From contig JBAIZL010000001.1 in assembly GCA_036971475.1 (NCBI GenBank), forward strand, positions 102,017,850 to 102,081,849: DNA of 64,000 nucleotides, in the 5' to 3' direction. This document shows, piece by piece, positions 60,641-64,000 of the stretch. Made by a program: the position numbers and the translations under genes. This stretch comes from Prosapia bicincta (lineage: Eukaryota > Arthropoda > Insecta > Hemiptera > Cercopidae). Within the stretch, counting starts at the first letter, position 1, and every line of letters starts with the position of its first letter. Under the pieces are notes generated by a model, which did not search any database, had not been told where the DNA came from, and worked only from the letters and a program-made list of their open reading frames with translations.

Positions 60641-61224
60641 ATAGTATACATATACAGATCAAGCTACACACATACAACAACATTGACACAAATCTTAATT
60701 TTCTACATTTCATCAACAAAAGCAATAAACTAAACGCAACAGAGAACTTCGAAGTATATACAAACACCACAAAACCAAAAACCCATTATAAACGATAAAA
60801 CAATCACAATTAAACAATAAATATGATTATATTCCACAAAATTGACAACTACGTACGCAATTCAGATTACCAAAAACACCACAGACTCGCATTAAAACAC
60901 AAACATCCGTCTTTCCTTAATATTCACACAATTGAACAATGCACTTATCTACGAGTCAAAACAAGGGTGCTCTGTGCTAAAAAACTAGAGTTAGTTAAGT
61001 TAGATAGGTTTGATACATACTATATAAATTTATATTATGAAATAAATTCAAGCTATAAAACAATAATTTACTGGGAAGAAGTTGGAGTTAACGCTGTATC
61101 CATGTGTATGTATGTATTCAGGTAAGAAAAACTCAAGTTACATAAAAAAATTTTAATTTAATTGGTTAAATTTTCATGAGGTAGAATACACAGTAAACCT
61201 TTATCCATGTGATTTATTATATCT

Positions 61225-61572
61225 TAGAAGTTATTTACAAGCGCAAACACCTAAGATATTTTGGGGAATAGTTCAAAACCACCAAAAAGAACGATATCCA
61301 CTATTTTTTGTTTCTTTGAGAGAAGCTACTTTTTAAAAATTAAAGTTGGGTAAAAAATTCTCGGGGGAAGCATAAGTTTTCCGTGTGGGTTAAGGGCTCG
61401 GAGTGAAACAAACGTTTCGTGACGTCATACCTTGCTTGTGACTCCCAGAAAAAAAATTTTCACTAATTTTTACGCTTTGGAAAATTATTTCTTGCGGATA
61501 CCATCCTTTTTGGTGGTTTTGAACAATTTTCCAAAATATTGAAGGTGTCAGCGCTTGTAAATAACTACCTAT
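61225..61572. mobile_element. MITE with ~75-bp terminal inverted repeats
   Basis: The left end AGTTATTTACAAGCGC, ACACCT, ATATTTTGG and TTCAAAACCACCAAAAAG is mirrored at the right by CTTTTTGGTGGTTTTGAACA, CCAAAATATT, AGGTGTC and GCGCTTGTAAATAACT. The total length is about 345 bp with no ORF. The internal part contains GTGACGTCATACC. Target duplication is unclear. It is a non-autonomous DNA transposon of undetermined family. Confidence 0.88.
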
Positions 61573-62859
61573 ATTTTTATAAAATTAAGAATCACTGGTT
61601 AGGTAATCACAATAACTTGTCATCTGAGCATTACAAATTACCAGATTGGTAATTGTGGTACAATCAGGAACAACCACTCCGATCGGAAAAATATTTAAGA
61701 AAAAATAATGTTTCTAGGTAAATAAAAGAATAATTTCAATGAAAATAGCCTTTTTACATGTTTCATGAAAATATAGGCCCGGTTTAGGAATTTCCACAAT
61801 TACCAAAATAACTTCAGATTCGTGTTCAGCAAGATCAAATCTATAAGGAAAAAATAATTTAGCAGATCGGAGCATTAGTAAGCACCAACGTCAGGTCAGG
61901 TTAGGTTCAGTTCAGTTATTTTTTTCATGTAAATATTTTTGCATTAAAAAAAAACTTCAGAATCATGTTCAGCAAGGTCAAATTGATCAGGAAAACACAA
62001 ATTTTGCCGATCGCAATGTTAGTTACTGATCTCAATAATTACCAACAAATATAAAAAATGACACCAATATTTTTTATTTACTAATAATTGGGTACATAAT
62101 AACTATTCATGAGGCTAATGATACTGTGTGATTTTCCTTCTTCGGATATTATCTAAATATTATGTCTTGTATTAAATGTTAAAATAGAAGAATGTTGAGT
62201 ATTGGCTTGAACAAAATTAGATTATTTAAATCGTTATTTTATATTGTAATTGAGATATGCTCTTAAAAACATATGTACAATTTTGGTTAAGTTCAGAGGC
62301 TAACCTATCCCAGGGATAATTTGTGGTGACTCTATACACCAGAGCCTAAAATATCAGTTGTCTAGAACTTAATACGTCTGTTTCCCGTGACCTTTATAAA
62401 ACGGTTTACATTTTATCTACCTATGTCGATGTGGCCTTCCTAGACCATGTTGCAAGTTTGAATGTAAGTTTTCATTTAGTAACAGAAATTCTTAACATCA
62501 ATGAATCATTACTCTTTGCTACAATTTCATTTTTTATTAGTCTTTTTCTCTTCATATACATCTTGTCAACTGCATTGGAAATCCTATCTGACGTGGTTTA
62601 TTTATTAATTTCAATCTAAACAGCATTTTGTATGTAAATTTGAAACCACTTGGGGATATTTTTTAATAAGTTTGATATAAGTAATAGTGAAAATAATTTC
62701 ACGCTATATTTAGTTTAACCTGGTGGCAAGAACTTTAAATTAAATGAATTCATGCATTATACTTTGATTTGTTATCTTTCATTGAGTTTTAATTGCTCCG
62801 TTTTCATCATTGTTTTACAATAGAATGGTTGATATTATCAGGATGATGAAATGCAATTT

Positions 62860-63300
62860 GTATGAATAAATCTTTAAATTTGTGAAATGCTAATGATCCA
62901 TGTTCAGTCCAAACAAATTTAGTTATTTCAGAAGTTAGCTTTTATAATGGCTGTATAGTGTTAGAAAACATTTGGGTGAATTTATTATAAAAATTAATTA
63001 GGCCTATGAATGCTCTCAATTTCTTTCTATTTTTTGTAACAGAAATTTTTTCTGATTTTGATTTAACTTGGGTCAGGTTCCAATCCATGAATCGTGAATG
63101 TGTCCTAAGAAAGTTACCCTTTCTCTTAAAAACAAAGATTTATCCAATTTAGTAGTCATAGTCATATTGATATCTTTTATCCTAGTAAATAGGTATTCTA
63201 AATGTATTAAATGATCATTAAACGATTTTGAAAATACTAGAGCATCATCAATATTAAAAAAATTAAAAAATGTTGTGTTTACATGCTAAAATGATGTCCA
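62860..63300 (-). pseudogene. Ty3/Gypsy reverse-transcriptase fragment
   Basis: The minus strand reads IDDALVFSKSFNDHLIHLEY and LFTRIKDINMTMTTKLDKS, then ERVTFLGHIHDSWIG, in the order of the Gypsy RT catalytic box, thumb and connection. This is followed by a decayed segment with FIINSPKCF. The first residue of the DD box is Ile-Asp-Asp with its preceding Tyr lost. Stops are present. It is a different locus from the Gypsy interrupted by the viral element. Confidence 0.75.
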
Positions 63301-64000
63301 TTGCTCATAACAATGCAGCCTGGGATATGTTTATAAAAAAAAGGAACTTTGCAAAATTGGCATACCAGACCTTTAAATTGAAAACCAGTATATTTTTTTG
63401 ATGCTTCGGTTAATGAAATTTGCCAGAAGGCTAATATTAGATCAGTGGTTATGTGGAGTTTGTTGTGCCATCTTCTTGATCAATTCCTTCTGTTAGGCTG
63501 TAGAGCTGTATGGAAATTGATCATGTGATGTGCTTTGTGTAACTATATGATTATTGTAACTGTCCTAATTTCGTGTTGGCCGTCTTATGTGGTTATCACT
63601 GTATTGTGGGTAATGATCCTGGTTTCAGATATACCCATCTTTATTCCTTTGTTAGGTTTCATAGTTTAGATTTTTTCAGTGATAATCTAAACTACTATTG
63701 TGAATGCTTCTAGATTGAAATGTAGTTTTGGTATTCTTTTGATAAAGGGATGTTTTAGACTGTTTTAAAACTGTGGCCTTTTGTGGTGTCGAGTTGGCAC
63801 TAATCGATGATACCGTTAATAAAGTGAAGATTTATGACTATCAGGCCGAATTTTATGTATACTATTTGAAAAATCATTAGACCTATTAATATTATAATTC
63901 TAATATTTCTATTAACCTAGGCATTTTGCTTCCCATTTTCATTTTTTAATTCCATCTCTTCCTGAATGAGAATTTCTAACAATCGCTCTATAGTAGTAAT
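63301..64000. other. Right edge, no gene seen
   Basis: AT-rich sequence. A short part near 63740-63790 (GTTTTAGACTGTTTTAAAACTGTGGCCTTTT) may be a decayed Penelope-like piece, comparable with 11480-11500. Confidence 0.35.

Noticed and set aside
62431..62619. Hydrophobic 62-codon ORF as a membrane protein or exon
   Set aside because: A GTAAGT occurs inside it and the hydrophobic part lies after that site in T-rich DNA; no acceptor or conserved motif supports an exon.

Overview
This is a window of an AT-rich eukaryotic, probably arthropod (insect-like), nuclear genome. The signs are spliced genes with GT..AG introns, long (TA)n, (CA)n and (TG)n microsatellites, and decayed copies of Ty3/Gypsy, LINE, Penelope-like and hAT transposons plus MITE-like inverted repeats. 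I cannot name the species. Host genes are barely represented: one C-terminal exon near the left edge (579-761) and two weaker candidate exons near 47.3 and 48.9 kb.

The main feature is a 16.8-kb Polinton/Maverick-type (adintovirus-like) endogenous viral element at about 20421-37250. It sits between two fragments of a minus-strand Gypsy retrotransposon: RNase H/integrase at 18.6-20.4 kb and gag at 37.25-38.3 kb. The element has short inverted ends. It encodes a retroviral-type integrase with a chromodomain, a protein-primed family B DNA polymerase, and an A32/FtsK-HerA-like packaging ATPase. It also encodes a possible GT14 (core-2/I-branching-like) glycosyltransferase with a Cys/His-rich N-terminus, two small degenerate ORFs and a small plus-strand protein. 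At its two ends lie outward-facing, spliced genes that each end in a C3HC4 RING finger and look like paralogues.

No major capsid, penton or protease gene is visible. The place where a virion module could sit (24.4-26.0 kb) holds degenerate minisatellites. The replication and packaging genes carry light damage: three in-frame stops and one frameshift in PolB, one upstream in-frame stop in the ATPase, Asn in place of the first catalytic Asp of integrase, and Gly in the Walker B motif of the ATPase. The RING genes and the glycosyltransferase-like ORF show no lesion.

A divergent control region at 33.6-34.14 kb appears to drive PolB leftward, from two duplicated TATA-plus-splice-donor units, and the plus-strand genes rightward from one TATA unit. 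Three ~50-bp repeats lie between the two directions.

Other regions: 0-2 kb, host terminal exon and 3' region; 3.4-4.5 kb, Gypsy integrase remnant; 8.7-10.2 kb, LINE remnant; 11-16.4 kb, dispersed repeats, palindromes and microsatellites; 16.4-18.6 kb, AT-rich with no gene seen; 38.3-57 kb, mostly non-coding, with a 780-bp TG/GAG satellite, two decayed copies of a repetitive arthropod coding family, and many Penelope-like termini that may contain hammerhead-ribozyme cores; 57.2-60.3 kb, two opposed Penelope-like remnants; 60.4-60.6 kb, hAT/DUF4371 fragment; 61.2-61.6 kb, a MITE; 62.9-63.3 kb, another Gypsy RT remnant.
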